64,000 nt of DNA from Carettochelys insculpta (taxonomy: Eukaryota; Chordata; Testudines; Carettochelyidae): the NCBI RefSeq assembly GCF_033958435.1, contig NC_134139.1, forward strand, positions 200,243,501-200,307,500. Direction: 5' to 3'. The number at the start of each line of letters is the position of its first letter. The first letter of the stretch is position 1. Shown in pieces: positions 38,601-45,235 of the stretch. Under the pieces are notes generated by a model. It worked only from the letters and a program-made list of their open reading frames with translations, was not told where the DNA came from and did no database searches. The translations under genes were made by a program, and so were the position numbers.

Positions 38601-40041
38601 ATGGGTCCCATTAGATTTGTTAAAGGTCACCACCTGGGCGGTTTCCAGCTGCAGGTGGCTTTTAAAGAAGCCATTTGCAGTTTTTTAATACTGCTGCCTC
38701 AGGCACATACCTATCAATGGCGATAACTGCTGGAGATGGCAGCTATCTGAAGAAGTGGGTCTGTCCCATGAAACTCACCTGATAAATTATTTTGTTAGTT
38801 TTTAAAGTGCTACTTGACTGCTTTTTTTGGTTTGGTAGAGCTAGCAATTATCTTATGCTCAGGTGCTGAAACCTTAACACTTGAGTTAATTGCTGGGAGC
38901 AGGAGGGCTGGGGGAGCCACCCAGACTAGCAGCCCTGGTGAAGAGGCTGCAAGAGGAGTGTCTAAGGCTGGGGCTGTTGATGGATGCATGGGGGGTCTAA
39001 GACTGGAGGAAGTTTGGGGCTGCAGGGAGAGTCTAATGCGGGGGGCGGTTTGGGGCTGCTGGGCGGTGTATATCTGTGGGGCAGCTTGGGGCTGCTGGGG
39101 GGGTCTAAGACTAGAGGAGGTTTGGGGCTGCTGGGCAGTTTTAAGGCTGGAGGCAGTTTGGGGCCATTGGGGGCAGTTAAAACCTGGCTGAGGGTGAGGT
39201 CTGCGGGGTGGGCAGGGGGTCTAATACAGTAAACCCTGGAGTTACCCAGGGGTTGTTCCTGTAACCCCTGCATAACTCAAATTTTCCTGCAAGGGGAGTG
39301 GAGCCAGGAACCACCACGGCTGGTCAGTCTCCTGGCTCCCAGAGTGGAAGGAGCTCGGAACCGGGGGCAGACTGGTTCCAGTCTCCCCATGGCTTGCGGG
39401 GCCGGGAAACTGGTCAGCTCACAGCTTCTCCCTCTCTTCCCCCAGCTTCAGGGCTGTCAGACAGCTGCATGTCTGAGGGAAGGGAGGGAGAAGGCTCCAG
39501 CTGCGGGTCTCCCCAACCGCAGCCAGAGACCCCACAGCTGGGGCTGAGCCAGCCACAAGGCTGTGGGTGTCCTGCCTCCCAGCCAGGGACCCCTCTCGTA
39601 TGAGCGGGGGAAGTTCGCTCATATAGTGAATAAAGGTAGGTATATATATTCCTCATTTTAGCGAGTACTCATAAGTAAAGTGCTCATTAAAGGAGGGATG
39701 AGTGCACATAATAGTCCGTAATAACGTATGGTGTGAATTTAAAGAAGATAAATTATTCTGGATTAACAGTTTTATTTCAGTAAAACAATCTACAGGCTAT
39801 CGCTTGCAGCCAGATGCCCTCAACCCCACTAACCTGAGAGGTGATCTAAGATAGAGTTCAGTGTTGTTCACCATCTCTATTGCGACAATTTCCTCTTGCC
39901 GATGCATATCTCCAGGACTGGTTCCTCCCACAACTACTTCATCACCAGGCTGCCAGTCAACAGGCTCCTCGAGGACTAGTCTAGTGTCATTAGCACAGGC
40001 TGGTGACTTCAGACGCGTGAACACCACTTCTGGCACCCAAC
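14092..40041 (-). CDS. PKHD1: Fibrocystin/polyductin gene, central part: ten exons spanning about 26 kb
   Basis: PKHD1 encodes a very large single-pass membrane receptor-like protein of primary cilia and of kidney and bile-duct epithelium; loss causes recessive polycystic kidney disease in humans. Ten exons on the minus strand (39834-40041, 36721-36878, 34120-34314, 32878-33003, 29874-30007, 21052-21164, 19528-19633, 17960-18094, 15450-15585, 14092-14338) have GT/AG sites. Their phases match at every junction, giving about 519 uninterrupted codons. The translation follows mammalian PKHD1 from the end of the first G8 domain through the PbH1 beta-helix block, with hallmark strings such as [44 protein letters not shown] and EDLDGS. 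The homology call rests on recalled human PKHD1. The paralogue PKHD1L1 shares the architecture but fits less well. The N-terminal half, second G8 domain, membrane segment and promoter lie outside the window. Confidence 0.9.
15110..15330 (+). repeat. MIR-like SINE
   Basis: It contains GATGGGAAACTGAGGCACAG and AGGTAACTTG in MIR order, downstream of a GAGCACCTCAAAATATTTAATGG start. Confidence 0.75.
15450..15585 (-). CDS. PKHD1: PKHD1 exon: Cys-rich beta-helix exon
   Basis: This 136-bp exon has acceptor TTGCAG|GA and donor CCAGG|GTAAGG. It is phase 0 in and phase 1 out. It encodes [20 protein letters not shown], then [25 protein letters not shown]. The CMSxGxKTPKRxELxVSNTTFxNFD pattern and the three clustered cysteines near the end are fibrocystin hallmarks. 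The upstream open frame includes an intronic methionine that should not be taken as a start. Confidence 0.95.
17960..18094 (-). CDS. PKHD1: PKHD1 exon: beta-helix exon, symmetric 0-0
   Basis: This 135-bp exon (45 codons) has acceptor TAAATAG|AT and donor GAAAAG|GTAAGA. It is phase 0-0. It encodes [20 protein letters not shown], then [25 protein letters not shown]. It is too short and lacks an internal Met early enough to show as a long ORF, and was found by reading the intron for the expected SSNLxLxNF motif. One NTS sequon is present. Confidence 0.94.
18471..18954. mobile_element. hAT-like non-autonomous DNA element
   Basis: Terminal inverted repeats CAGGGATGGGCAAC and GTTGCCCACCACTG are hAT style. 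The interior is C/G-rich and gives overlapping ORFs without known domains. No clean 8-bp duplication is visible. Confidence 0.6.
19528..19633 (-). CDS. PKHD1: PKHD1 exon: short beta-helix exon
   Basis: This 106-bp exon has acceptor CTAAACAG|GT and donor CTCAG|GTATAA. It is phase 2 in and phase 0 out. It encodes [14 protein letters not shown], a variable short loop, then [18 protein letters not shown]. The RYGLxVYPxxxP start and the GTxLFQxFxxWxxxGGAQ end are shared with mammalian PKHD1. Confidence 0.94.
19768..20668. mobile_element. pogo/Tigger-like DNA element split by a CR1 insertion
   Basis: The ends CAGTAAACCCTCGAGATAC and GTATCTCAAGTGCTTACTG are flanked by TA on both sides, as in Tc1/mariner-type elements. 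A CR1 copy occupies 19787-20311. The remaining interior has no transposase. A relative starts at 39227. Confidence 0.75.
19787..20311 (-). mobile_element. CR1 LINE 3' part, antisense, nested
   Basis: Tandem AATCATAG units at the left are the CR1 tail. The minus strand encodes [26 protein letters not shown], then [17 protein letters not shown] and WNELPREVV, the conserved CR1 ORF2 C-terminus. The frame is broken by at least one shift. It is 5'-truncated, as usual for CR1. Confidence 0.92.
20671..20887. mobile_element. MITE right half, ends GTGTAGATGTGGCC
   Basis: It shares sequence with 8505-8758 and 23174-23275. The left end is lost where it abuts the pogo-like element. Confidence 0.6.
21052..21164 (-). 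CDS. PKHD1: PKHD1 exon: PbH1 beta-helix repeat
   Basis: This 113-bp exon has acceptor GTCTGCAG|GG and donor ACAAG|GTATTT. It is phase 0 in and phase 2 out. It encodes [19 protein letters not shown], then [16 protein letters not shown]. The E|[15 protein letters not shown] junction and the AHSCTR end match mammalian PKHD1 closely. The preceding intron, about 8.7 kb, is the longest between two recognised exons in this window. Confidence 0.95.
22520..22705. repeat. Interspersed repeat, GTGCACCACCAG type, copy 2
   Basis: It starts at AATGTTCCCTCTAATCTTTTC, includes GTGCACCACCAGAAGAAAAA, and ends in CTTACAGGGAACACTG. The outer GTTCCCT/AGGGAAC halves are inverted, which suggests a palindromic DNA element (inference). 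Confidence 0.55.
23174..23275. mobile_element. MITE left part
   Basis: It starts at TAA|GGCTTGGTCTACACTAG and runs through AAGTCGACTGCAG to CGACTTGTCC. The right end is missing. Confidence 0.55.
24050..24240. repeat. Interspersed repeat, GTGCAC type, copy 3 (diverged)
   Basis: TTTCCTGTAAGCTGAGCAC, GTGCACATCTGC and CTCAATGCACACAGGAAATTTT match the order of the two better copies. Confidence 0.45.
24534..24850. mobile_element. DNA element with TGAACCTCTCT...AGAGAGGTTCAA ends, copy 2
   Basis: The inverted ends are intact (CTGAACCTCTCTAGCCCAG / CCAGACTAGAGAGGTTCAA). The interior is shared with copies at 9486 and 40620. Confidence 0.7.
25681..26078. mobile_element. MITE inside the LINE, right terminal repeat cut short
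   Basis: It starts CTA|GGCTACGTCTACACTGC followed by TTTTGGAAGTGGAATGCA. The right side ends at TGCATTCCACTTC and then LINE sequence resumes, so the last 25-30 bases of the expected right end are missing. Confidence 0.65.
26645..27225 (+). mobile_element. Solo LTR, 581 bp, nested in the LINE
   Basis: It starts TGTGACAGAATGG and ends GATTACA, giving TG...CA ends, flanked by TTGCC (26640-26644) and TTACC (27226-27230), a 5-bp duplication with one mismatch. LINE sequence continues on both sides. GAGA-rich and CACCAC-rich simple sequence lies inside. No internal retroviral genes are present. It resembles the element at 44727. Confidence 0.65.
27850..28112 (+). mobile_element. CR1 LINE 3' end
   Basis: GCAAGGGAGGTTTAGGTTGG, AGGAAAAAGGTCCTAACTG and CTTGGTCCTGCAATGAGGG end in ATTCTATGATTCTGTG, the CR1 tail signature. 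Confidence 0.92.
28482..29333. mobile_element. Composite MITE, 852 bp, TTT target duplication, with captured LINE segment
   Basis: The outer ends GGCTATGTCTACACTAGCC and GGCTAGTGTAGACATGGCC are flanked by TTT on both sides. Inside, 28482-28763 is a MITE left part, 28764-28899 is LINE-derived DNA, and 28900-29333 is a complete second MITE preceded by ATG. Positions 28764-29333 match 62706-63276 almost base for base. Confidence 0.8.
28764..28899 (+). mobile_element. LINE reverse-transcriptase fragment
   Basis: The plus strand reads [20 protein letters not shown], a CR1/L2-type RT motif (AFxxSRLDYCN). The same fragment at 62706 keeps the arginine (SRLDYCN). It continues as a decayed stretch up to the inner MITE. 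Confidence 0.65.
29655..29693. repeat. (GT)n microsatellite, about 19 units
   Basis: An uninterrupted GT run lies 180 bp from the PKHD1 exon at 29874. Confidence 0.95.
29874..30007 (-). CDS. PKHD1: PKHD1 exon: PbH1 beta-helix repeat
   Basis: This 134-bp exon has acceptor ATTTTAG|GA and donor GAG|GTAAGG. It enters in phase 1 and leaves in phase 0. It encodes [17 protein letters not shown], then [26 protein letters not shown]. The GNIIxxNxVI and LSPAGIYI strings mark beta-helix rungs and are close to the mammalian protein. The upstream open frame continues into intron sequence, so the acceptor was chosen from the polypyrimidine-AG and the family alignment. Confidence 0.94.
30085..30425 (+). 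mobile_element. Retroelement terminal segment, AAAGACTAAGAAAATAATG type
   Basis: It contains GGCAGTCAAGTAGCAC, GAGCTTTTGTGGGACAGACC and CACTTCTTCAGACCATAGCC. It is nearly the same as 30898-31139 and longer. Confidence 0.6.
30660..31180 (+). repeat. MIR-like SINE split by a retroelement tail
   Basis: GTGCCAAGAGGCTGGAACCAAGGTCAG, then GAGTTGCCCAGGGTCTGT before the break, and AACCCAGATCTTGTGAGTCC after it (31140 onward). The insertion occupies 30898-31139. Confidence 0.65.
30898..31139 (+). mobile_element. Retroelement tail nested in a MIR-like SINE
   Basis: It contains GCAGCCCAGTAGCACTTTAAAG, GAGCTTTTGTGGGACAGACC and GAATTAGATTAAAGACAGG, and is a near copy of 30085-30330. It is flanked by the two halves of one SINE. 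Confidence 0.65.
32878..33003 (-). CDS. PKHD1: PKHD1 exon: PbH1 beta-helix repeat
   Basis: This 126-bp exon has acceptor TTTCCAG|AT and donor CTGG|GTAAGT. It is phase 1-1, so its loss would keep the frame. It encodes [20 protein letters not shown], then a [17 protein letters not shown] turn. Such xxNxVxxxxGHGI turns are typical of parallel beta-helix (PbH1) rungs. It joins directly and in frame to the exon at 29874-30007. In human PKHD1 about 20 extra residues sit at this junction. Confidence 0.93.
33530..33739. mobile_element. MITE right half, same family as 6698-7130
   Basis: It shares TTTCGAAAACTGGGGGGG, CATCTCCACAGGCGG and GCGCCTCATTAGCATC, and ends GGGCACATGTAGACCCAGCC. The left half is absent. 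Confidence 0.75.
33749..33880. mobile_element. DNA element (AGAGGTTCAA type), partial
   Basis: It matches the reverse complement of the left half of the 24534 element (CTAAGAGCCCAGTAAGCA...GGTTCCAGACTAGAGAG). Confidence 0.6.
33890..34110 (+). repeat. MIR-like SINE next to a PKHD1 exon
   Basis: It contains CACAAAGCACTTCACAGTG, GAGGTAGGGCAGAC, ACAGGTGAGGAGCTAAG and GGTGGCAGAGCAGGTATTTGAA in MIR order. The last part runs to within about 10 bp of the exon donor at 34120. Confidence 0.7.
34120..34314 (-). CDS. PKHD1: PKHD1 exon: first beta-helix strand set
   Basis: This 195-bp exon has acceptor TGTATTTCAG|AG and donor ACTG|GTGAGA. It enters and leaves in phase 1. It encodes [20 protein letters not shown] followed by [21 protein letters not shown] and a [19 protein letters not shown] stretch. 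The LGSRxMGAxVIVQ and LxGVQFxxxGQAFxxHLS patterns match mammalian PKHD1. On the genomic plus strand, a MIR-like SINE ends almost at the exon's donor side (around 34110), so the exon sits tight against repeat DNA. Confidence 0.93.
34650..34770 (+). repeat. MIR-like SINE fragment
   Basis: It contains GGGGAAAGTGAGACACAGAGG and TTGCTCAGGGTCAAAGAGGG. Confidence 0.6.
34975..35100 (-). mobile_element. Retroelement tail, antisense
   Basis: CATCTGATAAAGCCCACGAAAACTTATGC, TTCCACAGGACTACTTGTTG and GGCTAACATGGCTGCCC are the reverse complement of the 6040 type. Confidence 0.6.
35303..35693. mobile_element. MITE, left end lost
   Basis: It is palindromic: TTTCGAAAGAGGAATGGAAATGAGGG at the left pairs with CCCTCATTTGTATTCCCCAT at the right. 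It ends in GCAAGTGTAGACATAGCC. The matching left terminal repeat is missing. Confidence 0.65.
35695..35907. mobile_element. MITE, AAATAGC type
   Basis: It is rich in TATTTCGAAATA/TATTTTGAAATA palindromes and ends GATGTGTAGACATACCC. It directly follows the previous MITE, and the left end is unclear. Confidence 0.55.
36721..36878 (-). CDS. PKHD1: PKHD1 exon: linker after G8, start of beta-helix region
   Basis: This 158-bp exon has acceptor TTTATAG|G and donor GGAG|GTAAGAA. It enters in phase 2 (completing an Arg codon, giving RYSH) and leaves in phase 1. It encodes [14 protein letters not shown], then [18 protein letters not shown] and an acidic, Cys-containing end [11 protein letters not shown]. 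The RYSH...VALLSR...GN pattern is characteristic of the segment that follows G8 in fibrocystin-family proteins. One N-glycosylation sequon (NVT) is present. Confidence 0.93.
38576..38745. mobile_element. hAT-like element, left part
   Basis: CAGGGATTTCCAATCTATGGGTCAGGACCC is a common hAT left end in amniotes. The right end is missing. Confidence 0.5.
38746..38830 (-). mobile_element. Retroelement tail, antisense
   Basis: GAAGAAGTGGGTCTGTCCCAT, AAATTATTTTGTTAGT and AAAGTGCTACTTGACTGC are the reverse complement of the 30085 type. Confidence 0.65.
38880..39215. repeat. Minisatellite, about 33-40-bp unit
   Basis: About seven to eight units share GTCTAAGACTGGAGGAGG and TTTGGGGCTGCTGGG. This explains the overlapping ORFs on both strands (Gly/Leu-rich and Pro/Lys-rich), which I do not take as genes. 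Confidence 0.75.
39227..39600. mobile_element. pogo/Tigger-like element, left part
   Basis: TA|CAGTAAACCCTGGAGTTACCC, then GGTTGTTCCTGTAACCCCTGCAT, matches the style of 19768-20668. The interior is GC-rich and non-coding. Confidence 0.55.
39834..40041 (-). CDS. PKHD1: PKHD1 exon: end of first G8 domain
   Basis: This 208-bp exon starts after an acceptor reading CTTCCTAG and ends at donor AG|GTTAGT. It enters with 2 bases of a split codon and leaves in phase 2. The translation starts [13 protein letters not shown], contains [14 protein letters not shown], then [20 protein letters not shown]8 domains carry eight conserved glycines and the sequence DWxxGD before a beta strand, which is what is seen. 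Two N-x-S/T sites (NDT, NNT) fit an extracellular chain. The exon or exons encoding the first half of this G8 domain should lie at higher coordinates but were not recognised up to 64000. Confidence 0.92.
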
Positions 40042-40159
40042 CTAGGAAGGATACATGAAGAAATGAACTGGGCAGTTATCAGTTGCAAAGGAAGACTCAA
40101 CCAATCGCATTGGTTGTGTGCTTAAAAATATTGGATCATCATCCAGAGGAGTGCGCTAC

Positions 40160-40420
40160 AAAGTTACTTTGACCCAGTTATGTCATTTAGGGGTGTGAAA
40201 ATCCACTCTCCCCTCCGAGCAACATAATTAAGCCAAATTAACCTTTGGTGTAAATAGTGCTAGGTCGGAAGAATTCTTCCAGTGACCTAGCTACTGCGTC
40301 TCGGGAAAGTGGATTAACTCCTGCAATGAGAGAACCCTTCCTGTTGCATAGTGAGTCTCTACACTGAGTGTTGCAGATGTGCTACGGCAGTTTACATGCA
40401 GACACAGCCCTTGTTGCAGT
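40160..40420. mobile_element. MITE remnant
   Basis: It contains GGGGTGTGAAAATCCAC in reverse orientation to the GGATTTTCACACCCCTGAG of 41614-41883, and ends CATGCAGACACAGCC. Confidence 0.5.
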
Positions 40421-40619
40421 CATTCACTGACTTGCAGAAATAGAAGTGGTTGAACTATTGCTGTGTGAGCATTTGTTTGGATTAATAAACAACAAATTCA
40501 TGCTTTTCACACTCTGTTAATTTCATTTTCTGCAAAGATTTGAGCAAGTGAGCTTGCTCATTCAAGAAGATGTTTGTGGAAACCAAAAGCTGGGTGAAGA
40601 TGCATGGGAATGAGTACAA

Positions 40620-40905
40620 GGTTGAACATCTCTGGTTCGGAACCCTCGGGACCTGACCAGCACCGGGTGAGAGAATTTGCCAGACTACAGGTCAATAATG
40701 TATAACAGTATTGCTAACACTTCCACTGCTTACTGGACTCTTAGAAGACATTTAGGGGCAAATGAGAGCTAAATAACAGCAGAGAACATCAAGAGCCCGG
40801 ACTGGTGGCTGGAAACAAATATTATGGGACCACAGGAAATTTGGCCACACCTCTTAGAAGTGGTGGCTAAAATTGTGCCAGATTATAGATGTTGCAGGAT
40901 TGAAC
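40620..40905. mobile_element. DNA element (TTGAACATCTCT...), copy 4
   Basis: It shares CACTTCCACTGCTTACTGG, CTCTTAGAAGACATTTAGG and GGACCACAGGAAA with 24534-24850. The ends are diverged. Confidence 0.65.
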
Positions 40906-41613
40906 CTTCACGGTGGCCAATATATTCAAGTGACTAGTGATTGTCCCCTAGTGGGAAAATCAGTCCATTTTAAGATACCACTAAAATACTGAACGGTTAA
41001 TTATATTGAATTGCTATCGTAAATACTGTAGTTTTTCAGAATTTTGTTTGCACTGTTTTGTTTTGCATATTTACATGGGGAATCTGTCTCCCTATCCCAA
41101 TCCACATTATTACAATGAAACAATCAAAATTCCTCCTAAAGTTCCAAATTATATCATCTTCTTGCTCACTTCCTGTCCAGAATGGTTGTGCACTGCAGTG
41201 GTTTGCCACTGAAGAGTTGCCATGTTCTGCATAGGAGATGATTGCACATAGGTGTTCTGAGATCTTTCCAGATGCAATATACCAGATACAGTACGTAACA
41301 AATAACTTGACCATTCTGGCATTCAAAGTCTTTTGAAAAAAAGGCTCTGGCCAGAATAAGCCTGTCCGTAACTGAATATGGCTTAAATAGAATACTGATC
41401 AATATCTGTTAAAATAAAGTGAGGTATTGCCCCTATATCTTGATTATGCCATCTCTCCAAACAACTCTGGGAATCCTGCGTGACCCGTAAAATATGGATC
41501 CTTATCTAGACAGAACTTTAATGTGGCTATGACTTGGTCAGTTAAAACTGACTCGTCAAAGAAATGCTGGGAATACGGTTTTAGTACAAGTATTCTCTGA
41601 AGATGACATCTAA

Positions 41614-41883
41614 GGGCTTGTCTACCCATAAAACACTACAGTCGCTGGGTCACTGTAGTTTTTCAGTGTCGACACTACCTATGCTGACTAGAGAAACCTG
41701 CCTGTCAGGGTAGGTAATCCATCTAAGAGCCACTAGCTGTGTAGACAGAAGAATTTTTACATCCACCTAGGGCTTCCTACATCAGTGATTAGGTTGGCTC
41801 CGCTATAGTACTCAGATATGTGGATTTTCACACCCCTGAGTGATATAGCTGGGTTGACCTAACTGTTTTGTGTAGACCAGAGA
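41614..41883. mobile_element. MITE, 270 bp, TAA target duplication
   Basis: The left end GGGCTTGTCTACCC and a decayed right end TGTGTAGACCAGAGA are flanked by TAA on both sides. Confidence 0.65.
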
Positions 41884-41994
41884 TAAAGGAATGACTTACT
41901 GATGGTAAGAATAGTCTGAAATCTTTTGTAAAACATTTTATGTAAAGATGATGGGAAACTTGTGTCCCCCTTGAAATAATTATGGAGCTATACA

Positions 41995-42180
41995 TAGCTC
42001 ACAGAACTGAAAGGGACCTTGAAAGGTCATCAGGTCCAGTCCCCAGCCCTCTTGACAGGACCAAGCACCATCCCTGATCATTTTTTTAATTTATTTGCTC
42101 CAGACCCCTAAATGGTCTCAAACACTGAGCTCACAACCCCGGGTTTAAGCAAGCCAATGGTCTATCCCTCCCCACCCCAG
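41995..42180 (-). mobile_element. CR1 LINE 3' end, antisense
   Basis: GAACTGAAAGGGACCTTGAAAGGTCATCAGGTCCAGTCCCC and GACAGGACCAAGCACCATCCCTGA are typical of the CR1 3' end. Confidence 0.85.
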
Positions 42181-42795
42181 ATCAGTGGCCATTTTTCCAA
42201 TGACTTCAATGGAGCCAGGATTTGACTGAATGTATCTAAACAAAACATCTGGTAGACTTTTTTTTTAATATACTAAAAGGTGTTACTTGTCGTTTGTGCT
42301 GAAAAATAAAGTTTCAATAACAAAGACTTTTTTGTCATTATTCAACAATGGCAATTTTTGGACAATGGCTTTGTTTTGTCTTTCTTGCAAATGAAAACTC
42401 TTCTTCAAAATTTCAATACATTTTTGAATACTTTTGATTCTTTTTCTATTCCAAGTGAGAAAAGAATATCTCTGGCTCTCACTTTGTTTTAGTTATTTTC
42501 TCACATTTCGCACTTCAGGAGAGTTAATAAGTGCCAGATAGCTGGGGGAGGAAGCAAATAAACATTTAAACTGCATTTTTAAAATGAAACAAAAAATTGT
42601 TATTTAGAAAATCTTTAAAAAAATGCACTTAAAACCATTTTGTCCACAACATGGGGCAAAACAAACATCAACTTTTAAACACAAAAGCTCTTCCTATTTT
42701 CCAGGAAAAATTGTTACTCTCCACTTCATACACTTATTCACTAATCCTCATAGTAGCTTGCTTAATTAGAACCTAGAAGTGGAAGAGTAAAAGGC

Positions 42796-43240
42796 GGCTA
42801 CATCTATGCGAGAAAGTTTTTCCAACAAAACCAGGGTTTTATCGGAAAAACCCACGGAGCATGTAAAAACAAAATACGCTTTGCCAACAGACTGTCGACA
42901 AAACATAGCACATACACTGGCAGCCTTGTTCCTCTCAGCGTTCAGCAATAAAGCCTTTGTCAACAGTTCCTTGTCATCAAAAAAGCCATGTAGATGCTCC
43001 GGGGGCTCTTTTGTTGACAGACAGGGCTTCCAGTTCCCTGGGAACCCCTGTTTGCTGAGCTTTTAGTTGGCCTTTCTGTTGAGAGAGCAGCCGGGCAATC
43101 TGGCTGCTCTCTGTCAACAGAGTGGATTGTTCTTTCAATCTGCTTTTGTGTGTGGATGTGAGCTGTCTATAGGGGTTGTGCCAGAAGATTTCTTCTGACA
43201 GTAACTTCTGTCAACAAATTGTTGCAATGTAGACCTAGCC
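42796..43240. mobile_element. MITE, 445 bp, CAACAAA/TTTGTTG type
   Basis: The ends GGCTACATCTATGCG and GCAATGTAGACCTAGCC enclose GTCGACAAAAC/TTTTGTTGACAG palindromes. The right part matches 50340-50507, which lies beside a transposase fragment. No clear target duplication. Confidence 0.7.
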
Positions 43241-44726
43241 AGAGACATAGGTCTAAAATCTTGGTCTTCTGGTATCAATGACCAATCCTCCATTGATTTC
43301 AAATGGAGCATGTTTGAGGATTTGGAGAGGCAAAATTACACCCCTCTTACACCATTCACCAAATCAAAGCCAAGCTTCAGAACAGCCTCCTGACATCCAG
43401 TACCTCAGTTTAATAAGTGAACATATGCCAAAGTCCACAGTCAGCAATCCCTTCAGTTCAATGTCTTCCCTGCTTTGTCCTTCTTTCTCTGCTAGATGAC
43501 ATTTGCTCCAAACTTTTACATTCCCTTTTCTGCAGCAGACATTTGAACAGACTTGTCCAGTGAAATCTGATGTGCAACAGTATCAAGGAAAGCATGTGGC
43601 ATATATTTCAACCTCCTATGATACATTTTCCTTCACTCCTTTGTGATAGATCATAATTTACCTTTCACCCACAGCGAGTTACTGTCCTCCCTGGTTGTAC
43701 TAAAGAAAAGTAATGAAACCAGACATCACCATGGGTAGATGCTGCAGCCAATCAATCATTTTCAAATTATTTTAAGGAAGTTTTCCCCTTAGTTTATTGT
43801 TTTCTGGTAGCCCACTGTCTGTGGGTGAGATTTTCTCTCATGCTAAGGGAAGTCAGGATTAACTGCACTGAAGTCAACGGATTTAAACTATCATGCCAAA
43901 AAATTCAGACATTTACATTTGGAACTAGCTTTGTGTGACTTCTCTGTGTATGAATGTGACAGCATGTTTCCACCTTGTGCTACTAAAAGAACCACAGTAT
44001 GAATAATCAGACCTAAAAGTAGGAGTCAGGAGCCAAAAACCAGAGCTAGAAGGGTCATAGCTAGAGACAGAGTCAGAGTCACAGGAAGGATTGGAGTTAA
44101 AGGCCTGGAGCAAGGCAGGTAAACAGGAACCAGCAGCAGATGGATATAGGAGAGAAAGAGGGGAGAAATCAGGAACAGTATGGAAGGCAGGGATCAGGAT
44201 GAAAACAAGGGGTTTAGAGTCCAAAACATTAGTCAGCCATAAATTCATTTTGTTGCTTGGACAGCTTCCTGTGCCGCCTTCTGGCTTAAATATTGCATTT
44301 GACTAATCAGTGGGGCAAGACTTCTACCTCAGTCAGAAGCTTTGAGCGTGGAGATCTTAGCCCCCAAGAGTTCCACCCACTTCCCTTTCCAGATGCTCTA
44401 AAGGGCTGCAGAGTAGTAACCGTTTGTGGTACTGCATGTCAGGGTTCAAAACCCAGAACTGGTTACTACTTAAAGTTTTTTTCCTCACTGAGTCAATGAT
44501 TTCTTCAGTCTACCCAAGTATTGCTAATGATAGAGATCATCCCAATAAGGAAGCATTTCATCCTGTTTGTTCTTCCTTTTTTAAGGCTAATTAAAAACAA
44601 AATAACTTGCTAGGTATTCTCCCTCCCTCCTAAAGTGTTCGTGGGAGAAGTAGACTAGCAGGTAGTCAGGATGAATATGATTGAGGGAACAGGAGATGAA
44701 GAAAGAGACCCAACTAGTTAAGATAC

Positions 44727-45230
44727 ATGTGATGGGATGGACTGGGCCTGAAAGCCTAAGGATCCTACCTCACTCCATCCAAGAGAGAAGCAGACGTTCT
44801 CCAAGTGACCTGGAGTGGTTGCAAGGAACAGCTGACCAGGGCCTAGCAGGCTAGTATAAAGCTGGAGCTAGAGGAGTAAGGATGCTGTGCCTGGCTGGCT
44901 GAGGAAGCTACAGGACCTCATACAGAGCAGCGTTCACAAGGGTAGAAGGAGGGAAAGATGAAAAGGTGCTGTGAGTTGGCAGTTGGAGCTCAACCAGAGC
45001 AAGGCTGTGAATGAGGTAAGGATGAAAAATGTTCTGGAGTCATGAGAAGTGGCCCAGGAAATTGTACTACTGACACTTTATTTAACAGGATGTGGTGGAC
45101 AGCTGCTATCTGTAGGGTCTGGTGGCTGGGACCTGGAGTAAAGGGAGGGCCTGGGTACCCCCAGCAACCTTGGGGAAAGTGGCTTGGACTTTGGGCTTCC
45201 CCAAAAGAGGAACTCACCCAACGGATCACA
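44727..45230 (+). mobile_element. Probable solo LTR, 504 bp
   Basis: It starts TGTGATGGGATGGACTGGGCC, related to the 26645 element, and appears to end GGATCACA. Flanks ATACA and ACACA differ by one base. A CR1-like LINE begins immediately after it. The right boundary is uncertain. Confidence 0.45.
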
Positions 45231-45235
45231 ACACA

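Larger units (their letters stand above)
38348..39704. mobile_element. DNA element with CACTCATCCCTC ends, filled with later insertions
   Basis: Outer inverted repeats CACTCATCCCTCGTTAGACGAGC and GCTCATTAAAGGAGGGATGAGTG. Inside lie an hAT-like end (38576-38745), a retroelement tail (38746-38830), a minisatellite (38880-39215) and a pogo-like end (39227 onward). No transposase is seen. Confidence 0.55.

Noticed and set aside
38814..39273. Gly/Leu-rich and Pro-rich ORFs on opposite strands
   Set aside because: Both are produced by the 33-40-bp minisatellite.
41444..41629. A 61-codon minus-strand ORF with a protein-like composition (HFFDESVLTDQVIATL...)
   Set aside because: No known domain or clear splice acceptor was recognised. 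Its 5' part overlaps the edge of the MITE at 41614, and it ends in a stop.
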